A DNA stretch of 28,164 nt from Fragilariopsis cylindrus CCMP1102. Its lineage: Eukaryota; Bacillariophyta; Bacillariophyceae; Bacillariales; Bacillariaceae. Below, piece by piece: positions 7,450 through 17,996 of the stretch (position 1 is its first letter; every line of letters begins with the position of its first letter). The notes under the pieces were generated by a model, which was not told where the DNA came from, did no database searches, and saw nothing but the letters and a program-made list of their open reading frames with translations. The translations under genes were made by a program, and so were the position numbers. The stretch lies in contig FMBT01000159.1 of assembly GCA_900095095.1 (NCBI GenBank), positions 1 to 28,164 on the forward strand, given 5' to 3'.

Positions 7450-10400
7450 ATGAGACTACAAAATAGCGGATGTCACAATTTATTATTCTGCCATGGTAGA
7501 CCAATCGCCGCTACGATGATACTTTTATTTTTCTTGGCGGCGATCGGAAACGACGTCGTTTCACCTTTCGGTAGCACTGCCGATGTGGGAAGGCAACAAC
7601 AGCGCCCAATACCATCGACGACAAAAACGACGACAACGACTACTACTGTCTCAGCAGCAGGAACGGCTTCTAAATCAACTCTTTTTCGAAATGGTCCTAC
7701 TAGTAGCCGCCACTCAATTGCCACACTACAAGCAGTAGCATCAACAGTAACAGCAGAAGGAACGGAGGAAAAGAAGAATCACAAACCTACTTCCCTATTT
7801 CGACGAATCCTTTGGAATGCTAATCCTCTCGCAGGCGGAAAGATGATCGTTGGAAGGGTGGAGAATCTACAGCAACAATCGCATCTCGTCTCGTTTTCAG
7901 TTACGTTTCTCCCCTTCTGGACATAGTTGACGACAATAACAAAAGCAACAAAGATAATAACAAAATACTCGGACGTTGACTGAAGAAGACGCTTTCGATT
8001 TATCCAAGGGACATCGATCGATGGATAAAGCTGTCGATGCTTTGGCTGAAACATACGATCGATCTAGAATCAAGGCTGGACGACGTCTAGAAGAAAAGCG
8101 ACAAGAACAACAACAGCAACAAAGTAATAACAGAAGTGGTAGCAATAATAATGAAGTAATAAAAAATTCTCAATCAATGATTTTATTGAAAGCATTGGTA
8201 CGAGATCAGAAATCTATTCTTGTGTTAACAGGTGTTCAACGGCTCTTAAATACTTGCATCCAAGCATTTCCGAGTATTCTAGTTGCACGGCTACTAAGAT
8301 CCATGAGGCAGGGAATGCACAACCCATATCGCAATCTCTTAAGGCTGCAGCTCTTTTAGTTTCTGTTCTTAGTATCAAAATGATCACAGAAAACCTATTC
8401 TTTCACAATGTGGTAAATATGTCGACACAAGTCCGTGGTGCATTGGAAGGATTAATCTTCGATAAGTCGTTAAGACTTCCTGAAGGTGGTAGTGGAGTTC
8501 AAACAAAACAAAAAAGCGGTGGTACTAAGGCTTTCGGATCGGGTGGGGTAAGTAAAATGCAACTTATTTATGTATATGTATATAGATGTATTATAACATC
8601 AAGGAGGAAAAGTAACTGATATTTTTATGTTTCTAACGTATTCCCCCCTCCTTCGTGTCTCTGATTTAGGTATTGAATTTGATGCAGAGTGATGCGGCAA
8701 CAATCGAGGGGGCTGCGATGCAGCTTCATACCTTTTGGGATGGTCCTTTGCAAATTTCCATATATACTTATCTTCTTTTTCAATATATCGGACCATCGGT
8801 TGCTTGGGGCCTTGCCGTACTACTAACCGTCATTCCACTGAATAGTATAACGTTAAGAATATTGGATCGCTTATCGCAGAAGGAAAACGAGGCCAAAACT
8901 GCTCGGACGAAACGAACCAACGAAAGCATCACGCAAATGAAATTGTTGAAGGTGCAGGGGTGGGAAAAAACATTTGCGAACGACGTCGATGCTCACCGAC
9001 GTGAGGAACTAAATATTCATCGGATGAGAGGTGTTGTGAGAGCTTTCAATTCTGCTTTTTCCAATGCAGTCCCATCGTTGGTATTAGTCGTCACGTTGAC
9101 TGCCTACGCAAAAACAGGCAATCCCATCAAAGCAGTACGATTTTTACCGCGATATCGCTTTTCAATCAATTGCGCTTCCCACTGTTTTTTTACCCTATGC
9201 TTTTAGATTCGTTGGCCAGTGCGAAGATCTCGATGCGTAAGATTGCTTCGTATTTAACTTCGGAAGAAATTACTCCATACGTCCAAATTCTATCCCCAAA
9301 GGATGATGGCGGGGGTCAAATTGAGATGAAAGATGGTAGTTTTCTTTGGTCTACATCGAATCAAATTGAAGATGGGGAAGTTGCACCGCCAAACTCTCCG
9401 GCATTATGTGGCGTGAATCTCAAAGTAAATCCTGGAGAAGTTGTAGCGGTAGTGGGTTCCGTCGCAAGTGGTAAAAGTGCACTCATTAAAAGCCTCCTGG
9501 GGGAGTTAACTCCTGTCCCCAGAATCGTTGTTGATAATAAGAATGGTGCTGCTACCAATTCGTCACAAACCGATGAATTGATGAATCGGCCACAAGTTAC
9601 TGTGCATGGTAATATTGGATACTGCTCTCAGGAAGCATGGATCCCGAAAGGAACTCTCAAAGAAGCAATTGTATTTGGGAGAGAATACGACGAAACACGA
9701 TACCAACAAGCAATCTTCGATGCAGGTTTGGACCAAGATTTGGCAGACGGAACATTATTCTCAGAAATAGATGTGGGCGAAAAAGGAGGAAGTTTATCAG
9801 GAGGACAGCGTGCTCGAGTGGCATTGGCTCGTGCACTATACGGGGATGAAAATACTAAAGTGTTCCTTCTCGACGATTGTTTGGCAGCTCTAGATGCGAG
9901 AGTTGGATCTCTTGTTTTTGAGCGAGTAACCAAACGAGCGAAAGCCTCCAAGGCAGCGTTAATTCTAGTCACAAATGACCCATCGTTACCGAGACTTTGT
10001 GATCGGGTTATTCTGATGGGGCCGGTAGACAGTCAAAATGGCAGTTTGCCTTCTCAGGAATCTAGCTGTTCAACAATAATTGACACTGGAACGTACGATC
10101 AATTGTTATCTCGGGGACATAAGCTCCAGAGAAACATTGACGATGATACCAAAGAACATGATGAGGATGCTTCTCGTATATTGGATCAAACAGAGATTAA
10201 ACAGAATTACAATCAAACCGATACGATTCGGGTCGTAGGAGGTTACAAGGTGATGAATACCGACTGTTCTTGTCATGCCGATCCTGACTTTGACGTTGAT
10301 GTAAAGAACAATCCGGACTTCATTGCAGAGCATGTTATTCCGCGCGAGATTGATGACATCGATTTGGAAGATACCGAAACAAATTCCAACTCAACTACGT

Positions 10401-12439
10401 CTACTGTTTCCCATTCTAAGTCACCATCAAGGGCAAATGGTCTACTTTCAATAGATGATGGAATGAATACCCAAGCTGTACCCATATCGACATACGTTGG
10501 GTACTTAAAAGCTGTTGCTAGTCCGTCTCTGATCATTGGAGCGTTAGCATCATTTCTAGTTGCCGACGGTGCCAAATTCTTTCAGCAATACACGGTCGCT
10601 AAGTGGACAGAATTGGCTGCTGACTCGTCATCATCTATAGCAGCCGCGATGGGAAGTAAATACTTAAGTAACATCGTTTACGCTGCTGGTGTTCTTTCTG
10701 TATTCCTTTGGCTTCGGAGCTTCCTTACGATGCATGTTGGATTACGGGCATCTACTTTCTATCACAACCGAATGCTTTCTTCTGTGTTTCGTGCTCCAAT
10801 GTCATTCTTTGATTCAACCCCATCGGGCCAAATTTTGTCACGTTTTGGCAAGGAGCTAGAGACAGTTGATCGTGCTCTCCCAGAAAGCATTGCGAGCGTT
10901 CTTTTCTGTTCTTACAGATCATGAGCTCTGTCTTGGCGTTATCAGGTGCCATATCTCCTGCTATGATGATACCAATAACATTTGCTGGAGGTATGTATCT
11001 ACGGATAATGAAACGATTCCGTCCAGCCGCTCGTGATATGAAACGAAATGAGCAGCGAACAAGATCACCTATCTTCACACACTTCGGTGAGGCACTTCGT
11101 GGCACAGAAATTATCCGCTCGATACCAGGGGCTAAACGCACGTGGTCAGGTCGACATCGAAAATTAGCAGATGTGAACTTGTCTGTCTTTTCAACCGTCA
11201 AAGCACTCGGTAAGTACAGCTTTTTAGATTTAATACACAGTAATCAACGTCACATTTTTGCCTCTAACACGTAATTCTTTTTCCTCTCCTTCCCGGTTAG
11301 ACCGTTGGCTATCCATAAACTTGGAGGCAATTGGCAACACCATGGTGTTCGTAACATCATTGAGTTGTGTTTTCCTAACAAGGTCTGGCAAGCTTCAATC
11401 TGGTGCGGCAGCTTGGGGACTTACGCAATCTCTGGCCATCACTGGATTGATGGCATGGGCTGTTAGGAATCTTACCATGCTCGAGTCACACATGATGAGT
11501 GTGACACGAGTAAGCGAGTTAACCGATATTGATACTGAGAATGGCAGTAAGGACGATACAAAGAAGAAGTCTGCAATCCCCAGGGAAATGGATAAGGCTG
11601 GCGATGCACTGAAAGTGAATTTTCCCCCAAAACTGAATTTGAGTCCGTCTCCTGTCACAGAAAACGCATTGGTAGCAGATGGTTGGCCATGGCGTGGTGG
11701 AATAGAATTCAAAAAAATATCAATGAGGTACAACCCATCATCACCGTTGGTCTTAAATCAGGTGACATTATCCGTGCCTCCCGGCAGTACTTTGGGAGTC
11801 GTAGGCCGAACAGGTAGTGGAAAGAGCAGTCTGCTTTTATCTCTGTTTCGTATAGTAGAGATCGAATCAGGAGGAAGTATTGAAATCGATGGCGTCGACG
11901 TTCGCTCAGTGTCTATGGAAAGCCTACGTGATAGCATTGCTATCATTCCCCAAGATCCAACTCTCTTCGCTGGGACTTTGGCATTCAACCTTGATGCGAA
12001 AGGCAAGGCCACACCAGAAGATATGTGGAAGGCATTGGAAGCTGCCTCTCCAGACTTAGTTCGACAATTCAAGGCTCTTGGTGGACTCGAGACTGAAATC
12101 AGTGAAGATGGTGGAAATTTGAGTCAAGGCCAGCGGCAATTAATTTGTTTAGCAAGGGCTATGCTCAAGAATAGCAAAATCCTAGTTCTCGATGAAGCGA
12201 CCAGCTCGGTTGATGCACAAACTGATCAACAAGTACAAAATACAATTCGCAAACAATTCGTAGAAAAGGGAGTTTCTGTCATAACAGTTGCGCATCGACT
12301 GGATACTGTCTTGGGATGCGACAAGATTGCTGTGTTAGGTCAAGGTGAGCTTATTGAGTATGATTCTCCGTCTAATTACTTAAGATTAGAAATGGCGAAT
12401 TCCGAAGCCTGGTCGATGCCGACCGAGCAAACAAAATGA
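7450..12439 (+). CDS. ABCC/MRP-type full ABC transporter, frame broken five times
   Basis: Two introns (8548-8669, 11210-11300) and five single missing bases (about 7831-7860, 7971, 8301, 9129-9131, 10902-10905) reconcile into one frame of about 1,593 residues, the usual ABCC size. Order: an N-terminal leader with a hydrophobic segment (MILLFFLAAIG); the ABCC entry motif ASRLVFSYVSPLL then LTEEDAFDL; TMD1; NBD1 with Walker A GSVASGKS, signature LSGGQRARVALARAL and Walker B VFLLDDCLAALD; a long acidic linker; TMD2 with PMSFFDSTPSGQILSRF; NBD2 with Walker A GRTGSGKS, signature LSQGQRQLICLARAML and Walker B ILVLDEATSSVD. NBD1 has DD where NBD2 has DE after Walker B, the asymmetry typical of ABCC proteins. 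Such pumps export or vacuolarise glutathione or organic-anion conjugates; the substrate here is unknown. The 3' end converges on the IDO-fusion gene. Confidence 0.9.
8548..8669 (+). other. Intron 1 of the ABC transporter (122 nt)
   Basis: The donor GTAAGT follows a GGG codon and the acceptor is TTTAG at 8669. Joining the exons at phase 0 gives GSGG-VLNLMQSDA, the conserved 'G..vNLMs.D' motif of ABCC TMD1. Confidence 0.88.
11210..11300 (+). other. Intron 2 of the ABC transporter (91 nt)
   Basis: The donor is GTAAGT at 11210 and the acceptor is GTTAG at 11300. Phase 1 splicing makes a GAC codon and the conserved ABCC segment ALDRWLSINLE in TMD2. Confidence 0.9.
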
Positions 12440-12442
12440 GGG

Positions 12443-12478
12443 GTAGTAAGCAGACGACCAGTAGTAAGCAGACGACTA
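12443..12478. repeat. 18-nt tandem duplication in a convergent 3' spacer
   Basis: Two copies of GTAGTAAGCAGACGAC(c/t)a lie immediately after the ABC transporter stop codon, within the 99 bases that separate it from the stop of the gene on the other strand. Confidence 0.85.
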
Positions 12479-12538
12479 GAGTATAGTATACCATCAAAAT
12501 TAAAGATTTACTATTTTTTTCTTCTTCTCAAGTTAGAA

Positions 12539-15500
12539 CTACTTGTAGCCATCTATGTTCTTGCAGACCATAGACGATTTCCGCCGGGGCAACCTAGACA
12601 GAGATTCCCCCCATCTCTTGACGTCGTCATCATCGTCAGGTGCATGATCAAGCAGCTGTTTAAGGTAAGAAGCAGACTGTTTTGCTCCTTCTGTATCACC
12701 TGAATCTAGTCGCGAGGAAATAGCGGACGATTGGAGCTCGGTTGCAATCTTGACAATTTTGCTTGACTCTGGAGCTGACAAGGCAACTTGAGCGTACCTT
12801 GTGGCCATGTTCCCCAAGACGCTATTTGACATGGCTTGGCGTTTCAAAAATTCAGTAAATGCTTTGAATCTGCGTCAAGCGGTGTTCGCAAACATCTATG
12901 CAAGTTATAAGCGTGAGGATGGAGCTCATAGAATGCCACCGTATGGTCGGGTGTATTCGAATTCATCTTATCGTCTGTTTGGGCCGTCTCCACCATAATA
13001 TCATTTAATTGATGCATAATTTGGTCCCCACCGGGATGGATGGGACTTACATGGTTGAGATCAATGATAGTACCTCCGATTTGACTTAATAAGTTACTGT
13101 CTTTAGTCAATGTTGTGGAACTCCGTAGGATTCGCAGTGTATTCAAAATTCATTCCATTTGATTCAGTGAAAGTTTGCAATGGTATAATTGCACTCTTCA
13201 CTCCGCCGCAGCAATAGGCTAAATTTAACCCATCACTCTTATATGTTTCAAATATCCTGCTTTGAAATGATTCGCATTCAAAGTAGTAGGCAGAAATCTT
13301 TCGTCGTCGTAAAACCGTTGTCTCTTCAAACGCTCCATTACGAATGCTATAGCGCATGGGACAGTTACGTCTACTCCGATCTCCGGAAATATAACCCACA
13401 ACTATGGAGCCAGGGTTCATTGCAGTAAAGTCTAGCCAGGTTTGAGAGTTACACATGAACATGTCTGATGATCTACATTGATGAATAATTGTATATGATC
13501 CTGAACGAGAACCTATCGAGTCGACTAATCCCACAAAGGGCGATATCCCTGTTCCAGAGGCAATGCAGACCAAATTAACATCCTTCGGTGGAACCAAGAA
13601 AAACGTAGCTGGAGAAAACGAGCAATGGACCTTCGTAATTTTTGGGTCACTCATTGCAGAATACCCATGATGGCGAGCCCCGTCATCTGGTTTCGAGACA
13701 AGTAGAAATACTCTATCAAGTTCGACCCCCGACACCGAGTAGACACGGGGAGAGACAGGTTCAAGTGATACAATTTTTTCCTTTGGGATCAGGGGTGGAT
13801 CAGCAAAGATCTGCCCTTTTCTCTTGCTACTCAAATCAAGAGGAGAGTGAACCCAACGCGGCTTATTAGACGACTCATCTCGAATTTTTCCTTGCTCAAT
13901 ATATCGAGCAATCAATTCCAGTGGCACCCCCTCACCACCATTTTTTTCGAATCGAAACCAGCCTAGTGCTTCATACAGCTTATCCCACCCCAACCATTGC
14001 CATTATTTTTGTGCAGTTTTAGCATGTCTTCTAATTTAAAAAACTCTTGCTCCATGCATGCTAACGAATGCAGCCAAGAACTCGTAGGATTGTCACCATT
14101 TGGTAGTAATACTTTCACCACATCGCCATATTCATAGAGCAATCCGGAACCAGATAAATCCAATGCTACTGTTGTAAAGCCTCCCGATTCACTAGTTGAA
14201 TATATAATCTTGACCACCTCGCTCATGAGGGGCGGAAGGCGCAGTACCCATCTTTCATCCGATGCCATCCGCATGTGCTTGAACATCATTGCGGCAAACT
14301 TGTGATTATCGACAGCATTTGATGATTCGTTGGCGGCTGTGCCATGGGACAACCAGAAGTGACATGTTTTGATGATTCATTGCGGGCTGTGACATGGGAC
14401 AACCAGAGGTGACATGTTTTGATGATTCATCGGCGGGCTGTGACATGGGACAACCAGAGGTGACATGTTTCGATGATTCATTGGCGGGCTGTGACATAGG
14501 ACAACCAGAAGCGACATGGTGCTTTTGCCTGGAATCACTCTTTTCATCTTCAGCGAGGTGATTGGTACCGCTCGTTGACGATTGTACATTGTTGTGATGT
14601 ATGAATAAAGTTTACGACTATGCGCTTGTAGCATACCTCCTTCACCAGCGTAGCATTCGATTAAGTGATTGTATGAAGCCAGTAGATCCTTAGGTCGACC
14701 TAGAATATCAAGAATACCTCGAAGTGAAGCAGATTCTGTGAGTTTAGAGAGACAACGAATAAATTCTCTTTGTGGTCTCGGGAAAGTTTCATCGACAGCT
14801 CCTACCGCCTCTACAAGCCCCCTATCCGTAGCTTGATCCTTTCTCTTATATTGATATCGACCCAGCACCCAATCAAGAAGATGAAAATAAGGAAACTGAG
14901 TACCTGTGGTACCCTTCATCGGTTTCGGTTCACCGCCCTTGGTTTTCCGAACGAGAACCCCATTAGAAAGCGGTTGAGTTTGCTTGATGGAAACGTATTT
15001 AGAATTGAAAGTCCTTTTAGCAGGATCGGTAGACATTTGTTGAAATTCTTCTTTACATTTTGATAGGCTAAAGGCAACTTTGTAAAGCAAATCGTATAGT
15101 CGTTGAATTTCGTAATTGTCCGTGGAGGAGTCACCGTCATCATCTGGCATATTGAGTTCGGCCTCCACAACATTTCTCATAGCTGATATTATATCCAATA
15201 TATCAAAGGGCAACGAGGATAGAGCAAAGCCCATACATGCTGGGACTAGTTGATTTATACGTTCGTGATTGTTACCAAAAGCGGGATACAACATCGTGAT
15301 ATTATCCAAATGGAATTCTATATCTTCCTCTACTCCCAGTACTGCATCATAAGACTCTCCGTAGTCAGAGTACCGAAGATTTTCGTCAAGAAATTCTTCT
15401 GCCGAATCATGAACTGTACTGCTTCCGGAGCTCTCTAGACTGACAAATGATACTCTGCGCTTACTTATGTTGTATCCTCCAGCATCTCCTAAGGAAGATG

Positions 15501-16929
15501 AATACTTTTGCTCATCGACCATGGATCGAAAGACTTCAGTGAATCGATAAAACAAGTGCTGAAAGAGAACAAGTGATGTAAAATTATTAGCGACCAAGAT
15601 AAAAATGAACTATAGGGCGCATTATACTCACGATGCAGTCAATTGTAGTTCTTCTATTAGTGTCATCGAACAAATTTTTGTGGAGACATACCTTATCTTT
15701 GAGCAAATGATGTTTCTTTACATGCTTAAAAATATTTAATCGTTGGTTGATTGCTAGAGCAAGTCCTAGACAATCTTTACGGCTTGGTGCGCAATTATTT
15801 TCCATAAGTACATCAATTAATTGACTGCCGACGAAGCACCTTTTGTAGATTCGGAACCCATATCGTCGATCTTTCACTTTGACGTATTTCATCGCATCAA
15901 CGAGGGACATTGTTTCTTGCATGGATGTATGCCTATGTGCAACGATGCGGGAACCAGTATAAGATGATGACAATCGAGCTACGGCCTTCACATTCATCGA
16001 GGAGTTTGAATCGGAATTGTTGGGTTTCGAAGTCGTATTATCACTAGAACGTTGATTGTTGTTGTCGTCGCCATTTTTAGTCTCAGGACCAAAAATAAAG
16101 CTTACGGAACGTTCTTTTCTTCCATCGTTCTCATTGCTTTCATCAATTACATTTTTACTTAATCGGCGTTTTGACAAAGCCGTAGATTTATTCTTAAGCA
16201 CACCTCTCTCTCTTCTTGGGATGTTGATGTTGTTTCGTTGTTTTTCCACATCCAATTTTCTTGTACCATAAAATGACCAGACAAAGTAGGTTCGATTTGT
16301 AGCCGCTTTGCTACCTCAATGAGTGGATCTTCGATCCAGTTAGGTAATTCTGCAGTCTTGGGTCCGTTTGGTGCTGAATTACCGTATAGGTGACTTAATG
16401 TTCCTAATAATAAAAATATACGAGCTGCATCTCGATAATCATGATAATCTTCTTCCAACAAATTAACACACGGTACCGGTTCTTCTTTTACATACAAATG
16501 CAACGGCGTATTTCCATATAGCTGCTCTCCTTCGGGTGGAAGATTCTTAACGAGGTTATAATCAGGTCGTCCGAAATCAGGTCCCTCCTCCATGGCCTCG
16601 TAACATTCGATCGGCCAAAAGAATGTTTTACAGTTTTGTAATTTAATTTCCCAAGGATAGAATTTCCCCTTTAACGGTCCTCCAAGTCCACCAGGAGCTG
16701 TGAAGCCCCATTCACGTGTACAAAAACCGTATGTACCATGACGATGGGTTTGCAACACTGATTGTAGACTACTCTCTATGTCCGCTAAATTGGTAAGAAT
16801 TTTCTGCAACGGATTAGATCTTTTTCTTCTTCTGCTGCTGCTCTCATTGTGGCGATTAGCACCGTCCTTATCCTCATGATCGGTTTTCTTGTCTACTATG
16901 TATTCTTTTGAAGAGGCAATTGCGGTCAT
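12539..16929 (-). CDS. IDO-like haem domain with inserted DEP domain, fused to a P450-reductase-type flavin module and cytochrome b5
   Basis: One gene of about 1,440 residues is obtained with one intron (15559-15631) and seven frame breaks (about 16204-16216, 14523-14526, 14381-14386, 14332-14337, 13984-13986, 13145-13148, 12846-12850). Residues about 130-230 match the IDO N-lobe (ARIFLLLGTLSHLYGNS; PLIEVAKRLQIEPTL then MVQENW). A DEP domain follows (DNA 15662-15904; RRYGFRIYKRCFVGSQLIDV). The IDO C-lobe resumes (LDNITMLYPAF; FPYFHLLDWVLG; PRPQREFIRCL) with proximal haem His at 14620-14622 in AHSRKLYSYI. Then come a 17-residue repeat linker, an FAD domain (YEYGDVVKVLLPNGDNP, RVYSVSG), an NAD(P)H domain (IASGTGISPF, AYCCGG) and cytochrome b5 with haem ligands in HPGG and ELHPHAY. 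The tail is helical and acidic. No flavodoxin domain is present. The haem domain probably gets electrons from NAD(P)H through FAD and b5. No signal peptide is evident. Substrate unknown; the individual families are clear, the single-gene reading is strong but unproven by cDNA. Confidence 0.78.
14321..14522 (-). repeat. Four tandem 50/51-nt units encoding a 17-residue repeat
   Basis: Units run 14321-14370 (50 nt), 14371-14420 (50), 14421-14471 (51) and 14472-14522 (51). In the coding frame the consensus is HVTSGCPMSQPANESSK. The two 50-nt units each lack one C in the CAGCCCGCC part, which breaks the frame; all units still carry NESS after that point. The repeats form a linker between the IDO-like C-lobe and the flavin module. 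The small, polar composition suggests a flexible spacer. Confidence 0.9.
15559..15631 (-). other. Intron in the IDO-fusion gene (73 nt)
   Basis: On the minus strand the donor is GTGAGT (ACTCAC on plus, 15626-15631) and the acceptor is CTTTCAG (ending at 15559). Phase 0 splicing joins the end of the DEP domain (RTTIDCI) to HLFYRFTEVF. The intron lies exactly at the DEP-to-IDO boundary region. Confidence 0.85.
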
Positions 16930-17996
16930 GACAAAATGCGCATGCAGAAATACTTGAGAAGAAAGTAATGTGGAAGGGGGAAGTTGTCATTACAAAATTA
17001 CTGTTTGTAATTCCTGGTACTTGTTACGATGCCGCCAATAAACTGTATTAATAGTAGGTACCAAACACGATCGATTGTTTTGTCGATGTAACACTAGCAG
17101 ATTTTGTTCAATTTTCTCAGAGACTGATGGATGATGACGATGCATTCATTTCTTTTTTCTTAAAACTCGAGGCTTTGCGCGACTCAATACTACGTATCTA
17201 CTTAATAAACACATTTAATTATTAATTGTTAAGTGTAACTGTTTCGAGTCATCATAGTAGTCTCATTTTAGATTTTACTTCTACTTTTTGTTTCGATGAT
17301 TTCGTAGGATCTAAATGAGTATTTTGTACATAACGTATATACTATAGTATATTTTAGAAAACATTTTAGCAAGAATGATGAAGAGATACAGCATCAATTG
17401 ATCAAATTAATCGCTCTTAAGTATTATTTCTACATCGACTCTAACTTCACACATTAGATTGGAGACCCAATTTGTCGGTATTTTCTAAGTTCAGAATGAA
17501 TGCTATGTTTTGTCATCATTGTTTTATTTTTACTCTGCCCATTTTACTGTGCTACGAGTAGTTGTAGGGGGACCTAAGTTAAAGTTGGGTGCTAGATTTT
17601 TTATCTTATTGGTTATAGGATTTGGGATTTGTATCTTGTATTATTATCATTTATACGTTATAATACCTTTTGCGATTTCTAGTGCAGATCTCTATGAATG
17701 ATACGATGATTGGATAATATTTTAGGATTGGTCTATTAAAAAAATTTCAATACTCAAATCTACGTACAATGCTCAATGTGGATATTCTGGTAGGAAAGAT
17801 CTGAATCTTATTCTTTTTAGAGTGTACAAAATACGTAGTCCAAAATATTTTTCTCAACCAGAATATCACTTGATTTTACACCAAAATCTGTAGGAGTATA
17901 CATTATTAAGAAATATCCGTTATAGTGCAAATGAATTCTTATTCAAATAACGATCTGTAGGATGTATACTTGACAATTTCTCAGGTATGATACGGG
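16930..17996. other. AT-rich gene-free spacer (1.07 kb)
   Basis: This lies between the divergent IDO-fusion and membrane-protein genes. It holds an 11-bp perfect inverted repeat (17781-17791 and 17857-17867, GATATTCTGGT / ACCAGAATATC) and an imperfect direct repeat ATCTGTAGGA(g)TGTATAC near 17886 and 17951. A 63-codon frame at 17510-17701 has no family character and is not called. The bases before 17996 (TTTCTCAG) resemble a splice acceptor, so an upstream non-coding exon of the membrane-protein gene is possible. Confidence 0.5.

Noticed and set aside
14321..14522. CRISPR-like array
   Set aside because: The units are contiguous without unique spacers and lie in a coding frame of a eukaryotic gene.
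12539..16929. Reading the locus as several separate genes (IDO-like, DEP protein, reductase, cytochrome b5)
   Set aside because: The IDO fold is only complete when parts on both sides of the DEP segment are joined, there is a good GT-AG intron at that junction, and no spacer or promoter-like gap exists between later modules.
12539..16929. Pseudogene status of the IDO-fusion gene
   Set aside because: Active-site motifs of every redox module are intact and the breaks follow the same homopolymer pattern as in essential genes such as SMC5.
17510..17701. 63-codon hydrophobic frame in the long spacer
   Set aside because: Its hydrophobicity follows from T-rich DNA; no start context, family or splice link to the downstream gene can be shown.
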